Source: Domibacillus aminovorans
GTDB taxonomy: Bacteria > Bacillota > Bacilli > Bacillales > Domibacillaceae
Assembly: GCF_001643235.1 (NCBI RefSeq)
Contig: NZ_LQWY01000067.1
Span: 124,001-188,000, forward strand
Direction: 5' to 3'
Length of the DNA: 64,000 nucleotides
Shown here: positions 25,422 to 34,323 of the stretch, in pieces
Position numbering within the stretch: position 1 is the stretch's first letter
How the letters are laid out: each line of letters begins with the position of its first letter
The notes under the pieces: generated by a model
Databases searched by the model: none
Seen by the model: only the letters and a program-made list of their open reading frames with translations
Told to the model about the DNA's origin: nothing
Made by a program: the position numbers and the translations under genes

Positions 25422-25793
25422 ATGAAATTATTTATTATGTTAGGCGCAATCAATGCCTTTTTAGCCGTCGCACTCGGTGCATTCGGTGCACATGGTCTCG
25501 AGGGAAAAGTTGAACCGAAGTATTTGGAAATATGGCAAACAGCGGTACAGTATCAAATGTTCCACGCGATTGGTTTGATCATTGTCGGCTTTTTAATGGG
25601 GCAGTTTCCAGACAGCTCCGCATTAAACTGGTCTGGCTGGTTGATGCTCGCAGGAATTATTTTATTCTCGGGGAGTCTATTTGTCCTTGCTGTCACAGCG
25701 ATTAGCAAACTGGGCGCCATTACACCACTTGGCGGAGTTGCTTTTTTGATCGCGTGGGTGCTCATCATCGTTGCTGCAGTCAAAAATATGTAA
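25422..25793 (+). CDS. ywdK: DUF423 family small membrane protein (YwdK-like)
   Basis: 123 residues with four hydrophobic helices: LFIMLGAINAFLAVALGAFGAHGL, MFHAIGLIIVGFL, GWLMLAGIILFSGSLFVLAV and GVAFLIAWVLIIVAAV (approximate borders). The GAFGAHGL signature and LGAITPLGGVAF are diagnostic. Function unknown. AAGGAGCAGAAA precedes the ATG. Confidence 0.9.
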   Translation: MKLFIMLGAINAFLAVALGAFGAHGLEGKVEPKYLEIWQTAVQYQMFHAIGLIIVGFLMGQFPDSSALNWSGWLMLAGIILFSGSLFVLAVTAISKLGAITPLGGVAFLIAWVLIIVAAVKNM

Positions 25794-25802
25794 GGAAAAA
25801 AG

Positions 25803-25839
25803 GTGAGGGGAGCCCTGAGTAAGGGACCCTCATTTTTTT
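25803..25839. terminator. Terminator after ywdK, shared with convergent gerQ
   Basis: GAGGG-GAG-CCCT pairs with AGGG-AC-CCTC around GAGTA and is followed by ATTTTTTT on the plus strand. It abuts the gerQ stop on the other strand. Confidence 0.8.
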
Positions 25840-26161
25840 AGCGATATGGATATTCGTACGCAATTTCACCATCGAATGTCGCATAGTCAAGATAAAGAAG
25901 CGGAATTAAGTAACGTTTTCCAGAAGGTTCGCTTAAAATTAAGTGATCGCGGCCTGCTGCTTCGATTCGTCCCCGAAACACTTTAGCGTTCCATTCCTTA
26001 TTGTTTTCAAATGTCGTATATACCGTCACCATTTTCCCTCGGTTTAATCGGAAAATGTTTTCAATATAGGATTCTTCCACGACAGGTCGAGGCGGGGTAG
26101 CAGGTTGACCGGGTACTCCTTGAGCAGGCATTGGCATATAGCCGTATGGATTCATCTTCAT
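25838..26161 (-). CDS. gerQ: Spore coat protein GerQ
   Basis: 107 residues. GerQ sits in the inner coat, is crosslinked by transglutaminase Tgl and localises CwlJ (known for B. subtilis). A Pro/Gly/Met-rich start (PYGYMPMPAQGVPGQP) is followed by the conserved SYIENIFRLNRGKMVTVY, TFENNKEWNAKVFRGR and IEAAGRDHLIL. AGGGGGAAGA lies just before the first ATG; the second ATG at 26155 has better spacing and is an equal candidate. cwlJ is 13 bases upstream in the same operon. Confidence 0.93.
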   Translation of the reverse strand: MKMNPYGYMPMPAQGVPGQPATPPRPVVEESYIENIFRLNRGKMVTVYTTFENNKEWNAKVFRGRIEAAGRDHLILSEPSGKRYLIPLLYLDYATFDGEIAYEYPYR

Positions 26162-26174
26162 TCTTCCCCCTTAT

Positions 26175-26597
26175 TTAAAAAACTCTTGGACAAACAGATC
26201 GAAGTGGGCTGAAAAAACAATGTGACTTGAATCGTCCGGAATTATTCTGACCATACCATTGAGCAGGGCAGTCTCCTTCTGGCTCAAAAAACCAGAGTGC
26301 GTTAGACGCCGGATGATAACGTCCGCCGTTAATAGCTTTGCGGGCAAGATCAATGTCTCTTTGCCGCGCTCTTTGATAAAAGTAACTTTTCTGCGTCGCT
26401 TCAAAGCCGCCAGGTGACTGAAAAACCATATCGCGAATAGAACGCAGCTGGGCGAAATCAAGACAGTCCGATCGTGTCCGGTTCACCCCGACATTTCCGA
26501 CCATTAGCATTCCGAGTGGTCCTTCGCCTTCCGCTTCAGCCCGCATGAGGCGGGCAAGCAGCCTCACATCTTCTTCTGTGTGAGCAACAGCTGCCAC
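26175..26597 (-). CDS. cwlJ: Spore cortex-lytic cell wall hydrolase CwlJ
   Basis: 140 residues counted from GTG, which has GGAGGTG five bases upstream; an ATG 15 bases earlier overlaps that site. Hydrolase_2/SleB family: DVRLLARLMRAEAEGEG with the catalytic Glu, GMLMVGNVGVNR, YFYQRAR, and the C-terminal GDCPAQWYGQ. It degrades cortex peptidoglycan during germination, triggered by Ca-dipicolinate. CATACATT about 10 bases upstream resembles a sigma-E -10 element, which would fit mother-cell expression; no good -35 was seen. Confidence 0.95.
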   Translation of the reverse strand: MAAVAHTEEDVRLLARLMRAEAEGEGPLGMLMVGNVGVNRTRSDCLDFAQLRSIRDMVFQSPGGFEATQKSYFYQRARQRDIDLARKAINGGRYHPASNALWFFEPEGDCPAQWYGQNNSGRFKSHCFFSPLRSVCPRVF

Positions 26598-26700
26598 AAC
26601 AACACCTCCCATTGCAATGTATGCAAAAATGAAAAAAGGTGTGCATTCATCATCATGTTGACGGCAGAATCACCTCATTCACTTCGGAAATTGAAATGAC

Positions 26701-26734
26701 AAAGAACCGCGCCTTGATTAGGACGCGGTTCTTT
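26701..26734. terminator. Terminator of hemQ
   Basis: AAAGAACCGCG pairs perfectly with CGCGGTTCTTT around a 12-base loop. On the minus strand it directly follows the hemQ stop. Confidence 0.85.
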
Positions 26735-26744
26735 ATTACTTTAT

Positions 26745-27491
26745 TTAATTCACGTGCATCATTTGAGCAAAGTTCTCATCTGTTAGCAAGTTGCCGACGA
26801 AGAATGAGCCGAATTCAGCATAGCGTGCACTTACTTCATCGAATCTCATTTCGTAAATTAATTTTTTAAACTGAAGCACGTCATCTGCATAAAGAGTGAC
26901 GCCCCATTCGTAGTCGTCGAATCCGACGGAACCGGTAATAACTTGTTTCACGAGACCGGCGTATTGACGGCCAATCATGCCGTGGCTGCGCATTAAGCTT
27001 CCTCGCTCTTTCATCGGCAGCATGTACCAATTGTCTTCCCCTTGACGGCGCTTGTCCATTGGATAGAAGCAGACATACTGCGTTTTTGGAAGTTCTGGAT
27101 ACAGGCGTGCACGGATTTGTGGATTTGCATACGGATCTTCATCAGAAGAAAGATAGTTGCTAAGTTCTACAACCGATACATATGAATAAGCAGGGATCGT
27201 AAATTCAGCAATTTTCAACTTGTTAAATTCATTTTCAATCACATTTAATTCTTCCATTGTCGGACGTAAAATCATGAGCATGAAATCGGCTTTTTGACCG
27301 ACAACACTGTAAAACGAATGGCTTCCTGCTTTTGACTCCTGGGTCGCATCTAATTTAGTAAGAAATTGACGGAACTCGCTGATCGCGTCTTCACGTGCAT
27401 CACTCGGCATCATCTTCCACGTTGTCCAATCAATCGACCGGAAATCATGCAGGCAATACCAGCCTTCAAGCGTTTTTGCTGCTTCACTCAT
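26745..27491 (-). CDS. hemQ: Coproheme decarboxylase ChdC/HemQ
   Basis: 248 residues. Performs the last step of the coproporphyrin-dependent haem pathway of Firmicutes, decarboxylating coproheme to haem b with H2O2. Chlorite-dismutase fold: [12 protein letters not shown], the radical tyrosine in [10 protein letters not shown], and the proximal His in [14 protein letters not shown]. The fourth ATG of an ATG repeat is chosen because AGGAG lies eight bases upstream. It is divergent from lipL. Confidence 0.96.
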   Translation of the reverse strand: MSEAAKTLEGWYCLHDFRSIDWTTWKMMPSDAREDAISEFRQFLTKLDATQESKAGSHSFYSVVGQKADFMLMILRPTMEELNVIENEFNKLKIAEFTIPAYSYVSVVELSNYLSSDEDPYANPQIRARLYPELPKTQYVCFYPMDKRRQGEDNWYMLPMKERGSLMRSHGMIGRQYAGLVKQVITGSVGFDDYEWGVTLYADDVLQFKKLIYEMRFDEVSARYAEFGSFFVGNLLTDENFAQMMHVN

Positions 27492-27606
27492 CATCATCAC
27501 TCCTATGTAATTAGTTTCACCACCACTATACCATAAAACACTTGAACCGCTCCTATCATAAGGCTACAGTAAAAAGAGAATATTTTGTGAAGGAGAACAT
27601 ACTACT

Positions 27607-28440
27607 ATGGATCAATTAAAAGATCTGCTGCGCCGTCCTATCTGGCGCTTCATAGATCAATCTGCTTACGGACCAGGATTCAACCCTATCTATTCATTTG
27701 CGACTGATGACGCGCTTTGCACGGCAGTTGGTACAGAGAAGAGCCCATCGACGGTCCGTGCTTGGGTCCATCATGACACGGTCGTGTTAGGCATTCAAGA
27801 TACAAAACTACCTTATCTTAAAGACGGTCTTCAAGTATTAAAAGATGCTGGATTTCACGTCATCGTCCGCAACTCGGGTGGTCTTGCTGTGATGCTTGAT
27901 GAAGGGGTGCTCAATTTGTCGCTCATTATGCCCGATACGGAAAAAGGAATCGATATTGACCGAGGTTACGAGGCAATGTACGCGCTCATTCGTCACATGT
28001 TCCCAGATGTGAAAATTGATGCGTATGAAATCGTAGGATCGTATTGTCCGGGTAGCTATGACCTTAGCATTGGGGGAAAAAAATTTGCTGGTATTTCACA
28101 GCGCCGTCTGAGAAAAGGTATCGCTGTACAAATTTATGTATGCGTGAATGGAAGTGGAGCCGATCGAGCTGAACAAATTCGTGAATTTTATGAAGCGGCG
28201 AAGCGGGATGCCGAAACAAAGTGGACATATCCCGATATTCAGCCGGAAGTGATGGCGTCGCTCGCTGAATTGATCGGGAGTCCACAGTTAACGGTTCAAG
28301 ATGTGATTATTCGCTTTTTACAGTCGCTGAAAGAAATCGGAGGTCCACTTGAAAGCGGCGCAATGACTGCTTTTGAAGCGGACATGTTTAACGGATATTT
28401 AACCCGCATGATTGAGCGCAATGAAAAAGCTTTTGGATAA
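27607..28440 (+). CDS. lipL: Octanoyl-[GcvH]:protein N-octanoyltransferase LipL
   Basis: 277 residues. Transfers octanoyl from GcvH to E2 subunits in the Bacillus lipoylation relay. The BPL/LplA fold shows VIVRNSGGLAVML, the nucleophile C147 in VGSYCPGSYDLSIGGKKF, and GISQRRLRKGIAVQIYV. AAGGAG precedes the start at a distance of about 11 bases. In B. subtilis pta separates hemQ from lipL; here pta is absent and the two genes are directly divergent. Confidence 0.95.
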   Translation: MDQLKDLLRRPIWRFIDQSAYGPGFNPIYSFATDDALCTAVGTEKSPSTVRAWVHHDTVVLGIQDTKLPYLKDGLQVLKDAGFHVIVRNSGGLAVMLDEGVLNLSLIMPDTEKGIDIDRGYEAMYALIRHMFPDVKIDAYEIVGSYCPGSYDLSIGGKKFAGISQRRLRKGIAVQIYVCVNGSGADRAEQIREFYEAAKRDAETKWTYPDIQPEVMASLAELIGSPQLTVQDVIIRFLQSLKEIGGPLESGAMTAFEADMFNGYLTRMIERNEKAFG

Positions 28441-28448
28441 GTGATCAG

Positions 28449-28988
28449 TTACTCTGCTATTTTTTCTAAGTTGCCGTTTCGTTCCATTTTGAATGTGACG
28501 GCAGGTGTTTCATCATCGAGTGCCACGAATTTGCGGGCGCGATTCATAATCTTCATTAATGTTTCATAGTCTTCCTGCATGATTTCTGAAGACTGTTCGA
28601 TTTGATTCAACTTATTTTGCAGTTGTTCATTTTCGGAACGTAGTCTCTCGTTTTCTGCTTTTAGCAGATCAATGGATTCCATGCCTTGTAAATAAGCGAT
28701 AACATCTGTCATGTTGATTCCTTCTGTTGGCGGCACATAAAGCACTTTTTTCTCTAGTGTCCGGCTTCTTTGTTTGCGCTGTTTTTTTGCAAGGCTGAGT
28801 GCTTTCTCGTATTGTTGGCGGACGACAGCATTCCAGCGAAATCCGCAGGCAGCAGACGTGCGGTTCAGCTCGTCGCCGACTTCTTCAAATGCATTTAACT
28901 GCGTGCTGCCTTCGCGCACGTGTCGGAGAACGGTTTCAGCAAGCAGCAAATCATTTTCTTCGGACCAGGCATCTTGACGAATTTTCAT
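28449..28988 (-). CDS. rsfA: RsfA-family prespore transcription regulator
   Basis: 179 residues. RsfA fine-tunes sigma-F genes in the forespore of B. subtilis. A Myb/SANT-like domain comes first ([20 protein letters not shown], then [13 protein letters not shown]), then a basic stretch KKQRKQRSR and a leucine-heptad coiled coil ([20 protein letters not shown]) at about residues 105-135. The ATG at 28988 is nine bases after AAGGAG; the ATG nine bases earlier overlaps it. Convergent with lipL with only 8 bases between stops. Confidence 0.92.
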   Translation of the reverse strand: MKIRQDAWSEENDLLLAETVLRHVREGSTQLNAFEEVGDELNRTSAACGFRWNAVVRQQYEKALSLAKKQRKQRSRTLEKKVLYVPPTEGINMTDVIAYLQGMESIDLLKAENERLRSENEQLQNKLNQIEQSSEIMQEDYETLMKIMNRARKFVALDDETPAVTFKMERNGNLEKIAE

Positions 28989-29008
28989 TTGAATCATCTC
29001 TCCTTTAA

Positions 29009-29032
29009 GAAATAGTCTTTGAAATAGTCTTT
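29009..29032. repeat. Tandem 12-bp direct repeat upstream of rsfA
   Basis: GAAATAGTCTTT occurs twice back to back, 20 bases before the rsfA start. It could be a regulator site or a simple duplication. Confidence 0.6.
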
Positions 29033-29155
29033 AAAAATAAGGATAGCCAGAGAAGGCACATTTTATACGGTTTACATGAAGAAGATTGAAAGCTTGCAAA
29101 CACGCTTTTTTCCATGTAAAATACCGGTTGAATGCAAGAGAAAGGAATGTTTTAA

Positions 29156-29380
29156 ATGGCGAATGAATTTCGTGTTTGCGATGACTGCCAGGCAGTCGAC
29201 CTTAAAACATTGATTCCAAAGCTCGAAAAACTCGATCCAGAGGCGGCGATTGATGTAAAATGTCAGTCATACTGCGGTCCGGGCCGTAAAAAGACGTTTG
29301 CGTTTGTAAACAATCGTCCGGTTGCGGCACTGACAGAAGATGAGCTTATGGAAAAAATCGTTAAAAAATTAAAGTTGTAA
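29156..29380 (+). CDS. DUF1450 family protein
   Basis: 74 residues. The pattern [13 protein letters not shown] with a second cysteine pair in [20 protein letters not shown] is diagnostic of DUF1450 (YuzB-like); the CxnC pairs suggest metal or redox chemistry. AAAGGAATGTTTTAA precedes the ATG and a clear terminator follows. Function unknown. Confidence 0.88.
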   Translation: MANEFRVCDDCQAVDLKTLIPKLEKLDPEAAIDVKCQSYCGPGRKKTFAFVNNRPVAALTEDELMEKIVKKLKL

Positions 29381-29384
29381 ACAT

Positions 29385-29418
29385 AATCACCTTTTCTTTT
29401 GAATTAGGTGATTTTTTT
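29385..29418 (+). terminator. Terminator after the DUF1450 gene
   Basis: AATCACCT pairs with AGGTGATT around a 13-base loop and runs into seven T residues. Confidence 0.88.
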
Positions 29419-29518
29419 ATATATTTAACAGTATATGCTTGGCTTCGCGCAAATTTTCCCATAAAGATGTGAATTTCCGCTATAATGGACAAAAAAAGGG
29501 ACTGGTAGGAGGCAGGTT

Positions 29519-30829
29519 ATGAGTTATGCGAAGCAGAAGTTGAAAGAAGAGAAAGTGTTCAAAGACCCAGTTCACCGATACGTACATGTGCGGGATGCCG
29601 TTATCTGGGATTTAATTGGAACAAAAGAGTTTCAGCGGCTGCGCCGGATCCGACAGCTCGGGACGACCTATTTTACGTTTCATGGGGCCGAGCACAGCCG
29701 GTTTAATCATTCACTCGGCGTGTATGAAATTGTGCGCCGCATTGTCGATGACGTGTTTCATGGCCGGCCGGAATGGGATTTAGATGATCGATTGTTAAGC
29801 TTATGCGCAGCGCTATTGCACGATGTCGGCCACGGTCCATTTTCGCATTCGTTTGAAAAAGTGTTCGGGCTTGATCATGAGGAATATACGAAACTCATTG
29901 TACTCGGTGAGACAGATATAAACCGTGTTTTGTCAAAAGTGAGTCATGATTTTCCAGAAAAAGTCGCGGCTGTCATAAATAAAACATATGAAAATAAATT
30001 GGTTGTGAGTTTAATTTCAAGTCAGATAGATGCCGATCGGATGGATTATTTGCAGCGGGATGCGTATTTTACAGGTGTCAGTTATGGTCATTTTGATATG
30101 GAGCGCATTTTGCGCGTCATCCGGCCGCGTGAGGAGCAGGCGGTTTTTAAGCAGAGCGGTATGCACGCGGTGGAAGATTACATTATGAGCCGCTATCAAA
30201 TGTACTGGCAAGTTTATTTTCATCCGGTGACACGCAGTGCAGAAGTACTGCTGTCAAAAACGTTGCATAGAACGAAAGAGTTGTACGAAGAAGGCTATTC
30301 ATTTGCGCATGAGCCGGTTCATTTCAAGTCCTTGTTTGACGGAGATTGCACACTCATAGACTACTTGAAGCTGGATGAATCAGTTGTTATGTTTTATTTT
30401 CAAGTGTGGCAGGAAGAAGAAGATGCAATTTTACGTGATTTGTGCAGCCGGTTTATGAACCGGAATTTGTTTAAATACATCGAGTTTGATCCAGCCGAAG
30501 AGACACAGAAGTATGCAGAGTTGGAAGAGTTGTTCCGAAAAGCGGGCATTGATCCGGACTATTATCTCGTTCACGATTCGTCGTCCGATTTGCCATATGA
30601 TTTTTACCGGCCAGGCATCGAATCCGAGCGGCAGCCGATTTATTTGTTAATGAAAGATGATGTTACGTTGCAGGAGCTGTCGACCCGGTCTGAAATTATG
30701 AAGGCGATTTCGGGCAAGCGGCGCACTGATCATAAATTGTATTTTCCGGTGGACTTGCTGCGCGATGAATCATCGAATCGGACAACGAAAAAGAAAATTA
30801 GAAGCATTTTAAAGATTTACCGGAAATGA
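29519..30829 (+). CDS. ywfO: HD-domain phosphohydrolase (YwfO-like)
   Basis: 436 residues. HD motifs are complete: HSRFNHSLGVYEI, the LLHDVGHGPFSHSFE pair, and DADRMDYLQRDAYFTG. The family includes dNTP triphosphohydrolase-like enzymes; the likely reaction is hydrolysis of nucleoside triphosphates, not proven here. GGAGGCAGGTT precedes the ATG. The gene follows rsfA-lipL as in B. subtilis. Confidence 0.92.
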   Translation: MSYAKQKLKEEKVFKDPVHRYVHVRDAVIWDLIGTKEFQRLRRIRQLGTTYFTFHGAEHSRFNHSLGVYEIVRRIVDDVFHGRPEWDLDDRLLSLCAALLHDVGHGPFSHSFEKVFGLDHEEYTKLIVLGETDINRVLSKVSHDFPEKVAAVINKTYENKLVVSLISSQIDADRMDYLQRDAYFTGVSYGHFDMERILRVIRPREEQAVFKQSGMHAVEDYIMSRYQMYWQVYFHPVTRSAEVLLSKTLHRTKELYEEGYSFAHEPVHFKSLFDGDCTLIDYLKLDESVVMFYFQVWQEEEDAILRDLCSRFMNRNLFKYIEFDPAEETQKYAELEELFRKAGIDPDYYLVHDSSSDLPYDFYRPGIESERQPIYLLMKDDVTLQELSTRSEIMKAISGKRRTDHKLYFPVDLLRDESSNRTTKKKIRSILKIYRK

Positions 30830-30830
30830 A

Positions 30831-30865
30831 AGCGGGATTCTCTAATAATCAGGCGTTATCCCGCT
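30831..30865 (+). repeat. Hairpin without T-run after ywfO
   Basis: AGCGGGAT (30831-30838) and ATCCCGCT (30858-30865) are perfect reverse complements. No T-run follows, so it is at best a weak or Rho-assisted stop, or an mRNA-stabilising hairpin. Confidence 0.45.
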
Positions 30866-30920
30866 GTGAGCATAACTGAATTTGTTCCTTTCCTATTCCA
30901 TACTAAAAGGAGACGCCTAA

Positions 30921-31559
30921 TTGGAAAATTTTTTAGCTTTTGAATTTGAACAAATGCCGTTTGTCATCATCTCCTTGCTCGTCGCGTTTACTGTGCATGA
31001 ATTTGCACATGCATACACAGCTTATAAATTTGGTGATAATACAGCGAAAGATCAGGGCAGGCTGACACTTAATCCAGTGAACCACCTTGATCCGATCGGG
31101 ACTATATTTATTTTAATTGCAGGGTTTGGCTGGGCGCGTCCTGTGCCAGTGAATCGCCGCAATTTCGCGAATCCGAAACTGGCCGGGGTGCTCGTGTCAT
31201 TGGCTGGACCGCTTAGCAACTTTCTTATTGCGTTTATTGCGTATGGTATTTTTGTTTTTGCGATGAATGATGCACCTATATTTGTCATCGATTTGCTTCT
31301 TATGATGATGCAGCTTAACGTCGTTTTGTTCGTCTTCAATTTGCTGCCGTTTCCACCGCTTGACGGCTATCGAATTATTGAAGATCTTGTGCCGCCGCAT
31401 ATGCGTGTGAAAATGACGCAGTATGAGCAGTATGGCGTGTTGATTTTTTTGCTTTTAGTCATTACACCGCTTGATCAATTTACGATTCAGCCGATTTTTA
31501 GTGTAGCGATACCGGCTGTCATCGGCGGTTTTCAATCGATCTTTAGTTTATTTTTATAA
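30921..31559 (+). CDS. ywhC: Site-2 protease family zinc metallopeptidase (M50), YwhC
   Basis: 212 residues with about six helices. The zinc motif is TVHEFAHAYTAYKFGD (HExxH in the first helix) and the third ligand is in LLPFPPLDGYRI. LDPIGTIFILIAGFGWARPVPVN is typical. Intramembrane proteolysis at the cell membrane; substrate unknown. The TTG start follows AAAAGGAGACGCCTAA. ywhD follows after 14 bases, an operon. Confidence 0.92.
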   Translation: MENFLAFEFEQMPFVIISLLVAFTVHEFAHAYTAYKFGDNTAKDQGRLTLNPVNHLDPIGTIFILIAGFGWARPVPVNRRNFANPKLAGVLVSLAGPLSNFLIAFIAYGIFVFAMNDAPIFVIDLLLMMMQLNVVLFVFNLLPFPPLDGYRIIEDLVPPHMRVKMTQYEQYGVLIFLLLVITPLDQFTIQPIFSVAIPAVIGGFQSIFSLFL

Positions 31560-31573
31560 GAGGAGAATGATTT

Positions 31574-32080
31574 ATGGAGAAAAAGAAAAAAGTTGGATTT
31601 AATATTATTAAAAATGATCCAACAGACGGTCATAAAGGATTTGGACAAGGGGCGCTAAGTTTAGAGCATATGTCGCCGGTTATCGTTGACGAGGAAGAGG
31701 GTTCTGCTCATATTGACATCGGTGCGATGCATGCCCGCAGTGCCGTGGAAAAAGGGATTAAATTTTTAAAAACGAAAGAAGAAGTACCAGATGCAAAATT
31801 GTACTGGCTCGTGTGGGTGACGGTGGACCGGAATGAAGAGGGTCCTTATTATGCGGGTGTGGCAGCATGTGAAATGACGATAAACCGGGAAATTCGCCGC
31901 GGCTACAAGTCGCTCCCTGAACATGTAAACCGGATGGATAAATCCTTGAAGCGCCATATTATTGTTGGAGATATGGATGATAAATCAAAAGGGATTTTGC
32001 GCGAGTTCCTTATCTCACATAATGCCGATTTTTGGGCGCGTTCGTCTGAAGAATTGAAAAACGGCTTGTCTGTAGGATAA
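31574..32080 (+). CDS. ywhD: YwhD family protein
   Basis: 168 residues, soluble. Recognised by FNIIKNDPTDGHKGFGQGAL, the SLEHMSPVIVDEE segment and YAGVAACEMTINREIRRGYK. Function unknown; always next to the M50 protease gene in bacilli. AGAGGAGAATGATTT precedes the ATG. Transcription ends at a very strong hairpin. Confidence 0.9.
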   Translation: MEKKKKVGFNIIKNDPTDGHKGFGQGALSLEHMSPVIVDEEEGSAHIDIGAMHARSAVEKGIKFLKTKEEVPDAKLYWLVWVTVDRNEEGPYYAGVAACEMTINREIRRGYKSLPEHVNRMDKSLKRHIIVGDMDDKSKGILREFLISHNADFWARSSEELKNGLSVG

Positions 32081-32191
32081 AACGCTTTAAATGTGTCGGA
32101 AAAATGAACGTTTTGGATTTCGACTTTCTTCTGTTGCCGGACTTCGTGAAAAAAAGTAAACTGAAAGTAACGCATATATTGCATAAGCTAG

Positions 32192-32237
32192 GACATGCAA
32201 AACGCCCGGGGACAGCACCCCCGGGCTTTTGCATGTC
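32192..32237. terminator. Long perfect bidirectional terminator between ywhD and pbpG
   Basis: GACATGCAAAA-C-GCCCGGGG pairs with CCCCGGGC-TTTTGCATGTC around ACAGCAC, an almost uninterrupted 19-bp stem. It overlaps the pbpG stop codon on the other strand. Confidence 0.88.
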
Positions 32238-34179
32238 ATCGAAACCAATCCGGCAGGTCAGGAAATAGGAGCTCTTCATCATTTTTGACAGCGGGTGGGC
32301 ACGATTGGTCAGGTTCTGTGCCGCTTTCAAAAAGCATTAAATGTCCGTGCGGACAATCTTCAGATGCTAATTTACCGCTTTTTAAATCGATCGCTACTGC
32401 TGTCAATCCGTCAGGGCGTGTGAACAACGCGGGTTTTTTCCCTTTATGAATATGTTCCATATAATCACTCCAGATTACTTTCGCACGTGCACGGTCTTCC
32501 GTTTTCGTAATTTCCGCTCCGTCATCATAGCCGGTCCAGACGACCGAGACGGCGGACGGCGTAAAACCAGCCATCCAATAATCAAATGGAGTTGAGCCTG
32601 ATTTCCCCGCATACGGCCGCGTTAATTTGTCTGTCATAGCAGCACCTGTAGGCGTGGCATAGTCGCTCATTGCCCCGTCAAACATACCGGTCATCATATG
32701 CGTTAACACCCCAATTTTCTTCTCATCAAATCGCTGTTTCACCTTCTTTTTATACTTGTACAGCACTACTCCATCTGTACTTTCCACTTTCGTAATGAAC
32801 ACTGGATCGCTGTAAGAGCCACCTGATGCAATCGATGCATACGCATTTGTCATGTCCAAAACCGATACACCTGACGTACCTAGGGCAAGTGATGGGACCG
32901 GCTCGAGCTTTGACGTCATGCCAAATTGTTGGGCTGTCTTCGCAAGCGTCTCTGGACCGAGCAGCATATTTGTTTTGACCGCATAAATATTGTCTGATAC
33001 AGCGAGCGCTTCAGCCATTGTTACATTGCGTTCAGCATACTGACTGTTAAAATTTTTCGGCTTATACGTTTCATTAAATGTCGTCGGCTCACTTTTTCGC
33101 ATCGTCACCGGTGTAAACCCGTTTTCAAGAGCTGCGTAATATAAAAACGGCTTCATAAGCGATCCAGGCTGTCGAAGAGCCTGCACGGCCCGGTTAAATG
33201 GACTTACACTATAATCGCGCCCGCCTGACAGCGCTGTGACAAAGTGATTCGACGGGTTGATGGACACGAGAGCCGCTTCAACTTTGGCGCCAGAAGCAAT
33301 GCCGTTCGCAATCGCTTCATCCGCTGCTTTTTGATGTTTGGGATTGAGTGTCGTGTATACCTTTAAGCCGCTCTGTTCACGAAAACCGAGTGATTCCAAT
33401 TCAGCACGCACAGCATCGATAAAATACGGTGCAGTCGTTTTGTTATCGGTAAATGCGCCTGTAATATCGGGGACTTCGGCGATCGCATTTGCATATTCTT
33501 TTTCTGGCAGGTTCATTTCTGATAAAATAAGCCGCCGTCTGTCTTCTGCTTTTTCACGCGATACGAGTGGTGAATAAATGGACGGGCCTTTCGGTATGCC
33601 GGCGAGTAAAGCCGCTTCAGAAGTAGTTAATTCATCCGCGGATTTGTTAAAATAAAAGCGTGATGCAGCTTCTATCCCGTACGCACCATGGCCGAAATAA
33701 ACAGTGTTTAAATAGCCTTCTAAAATTTCATCTTTTGTATAGAAAAATTCGAGCCGAGTCGCATACCACGCTTCTTTCAACTTCCTAGACCATGTTTTGT
33801 CATGTGTTAAAAATACGTTTCGGGCATACTGCTGAGTAATGGTGCTCGCGCCTTGCACTTTAGCCATCGCTTTCATGTCGGCAATAAGGGCACCGGCAAT
33901 CCTTTTTAGATCAAGTCCAAAATGATGGTAAAACTTTTTATCTTCAATCGCAATAACGGCATCCATGACAGACGGAGAAATCTCATCCAATTCCACCCAG
34001 TACCGTTTTTCGCCGGTGTGTGCCTCTGATGCTTTCGTTCCGTCGGCCGCATAAAAAATGGTTGAGCGTGAAACGGTTGTATCCGGTGGTCCAGCAGCGG
34101 ACAACGCATATAAAACAATGGCTGCAGCGCTTATGAATATGATCATTCCAACCCCGATCCACTTGATCCATTTTTTCAT
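32236..34179 (-). CDS. pbpG: Class A penicillin-binding protein (PBP 2D, PbpG-like)
   Basis: 647 residues. An N-terminal anchor (WIGVGMIIFISAAAIVLYAL) is followed by a GT51 glycosyltransferase (IEDKKFYHHFG, GASTITQQYARNVFLT) and a transpeptidase with S340xxK (QPGSLMKPF), SDN (AVSDNIYA) and KSGST. It polymerises and crosslinks peptidoglycan; B. subtilis PbpG acts with PbpF in spore germ-wall synthesis. The ATG at 34179 has GGAGG just before it. The position next to speE matches B. subtilis ywhE. Confidence 0.94.
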   Translation of the reverse strand: MKKWIKWIGVGMIIFISAAAIVLYALSAAGPPDTTVSRSTIFYAADGTKASEAHTGEKRYWVELDEISPSVMDAVIAIEDKKFYHHFGLDLKRIAGALIADMKAMAKVQGASTITQQYARNVFLTHDKTWSRKLKEAWYATRLEFFYTKDEILEGYLNTVYFGHGAYGIEAASRFYFNKSADELTTSEAALLAGIPKGPSIYSPLVSREKAEDRRRLILSEMNLPEKEYANAIAEVPDITGAFTDNKTTAPYFIDAVRAELESLGFREQSGLKVYTTLNPKHQKAADEAIANGIASGAKVEAALVSINPSNHFVTALSGGRDYSVSPFNRAVQALRQPGSLMKPFLYYAALENGFTPVTMRKSEPTTFNETYKPKNFNSQYAERNVTMAEALAVSDNIYAVKTNMLLGPETLAKTAQQFGMTSKLEPVPSLALGTSGVSVLDMTNAYASIASGGSYSDPVFITKVESTDGVVLYKYKKKVKQRFDEKKIGVLTHMMTGMFDGAMSDYATPTGAAMTDKLTRPYAGKSGSTPFDYWMAGFTPSAVSVVWTGYDDGAEITKTEDRARAKVIWSDYMEHIHKGKKPALFTRPDGLTAVAIDLKSGKLASEDCPHGHLMLFESGTEPDQSCPPAVKNDEELLFPDLPDWFR

Positions 34180-34323
34180 TAAAGCGGCCTCCTTATTCAT
34201 TATTATCTTTAGTATGAAAACAATTCCATCTTTTTAAACATCTTTACACAAAATTCACTAGGCATTTTCATTAAATTGTTCTATACTTTTTTCCGTAAGT
34301 CTTGTAAAGAAGGGATGAAGATC

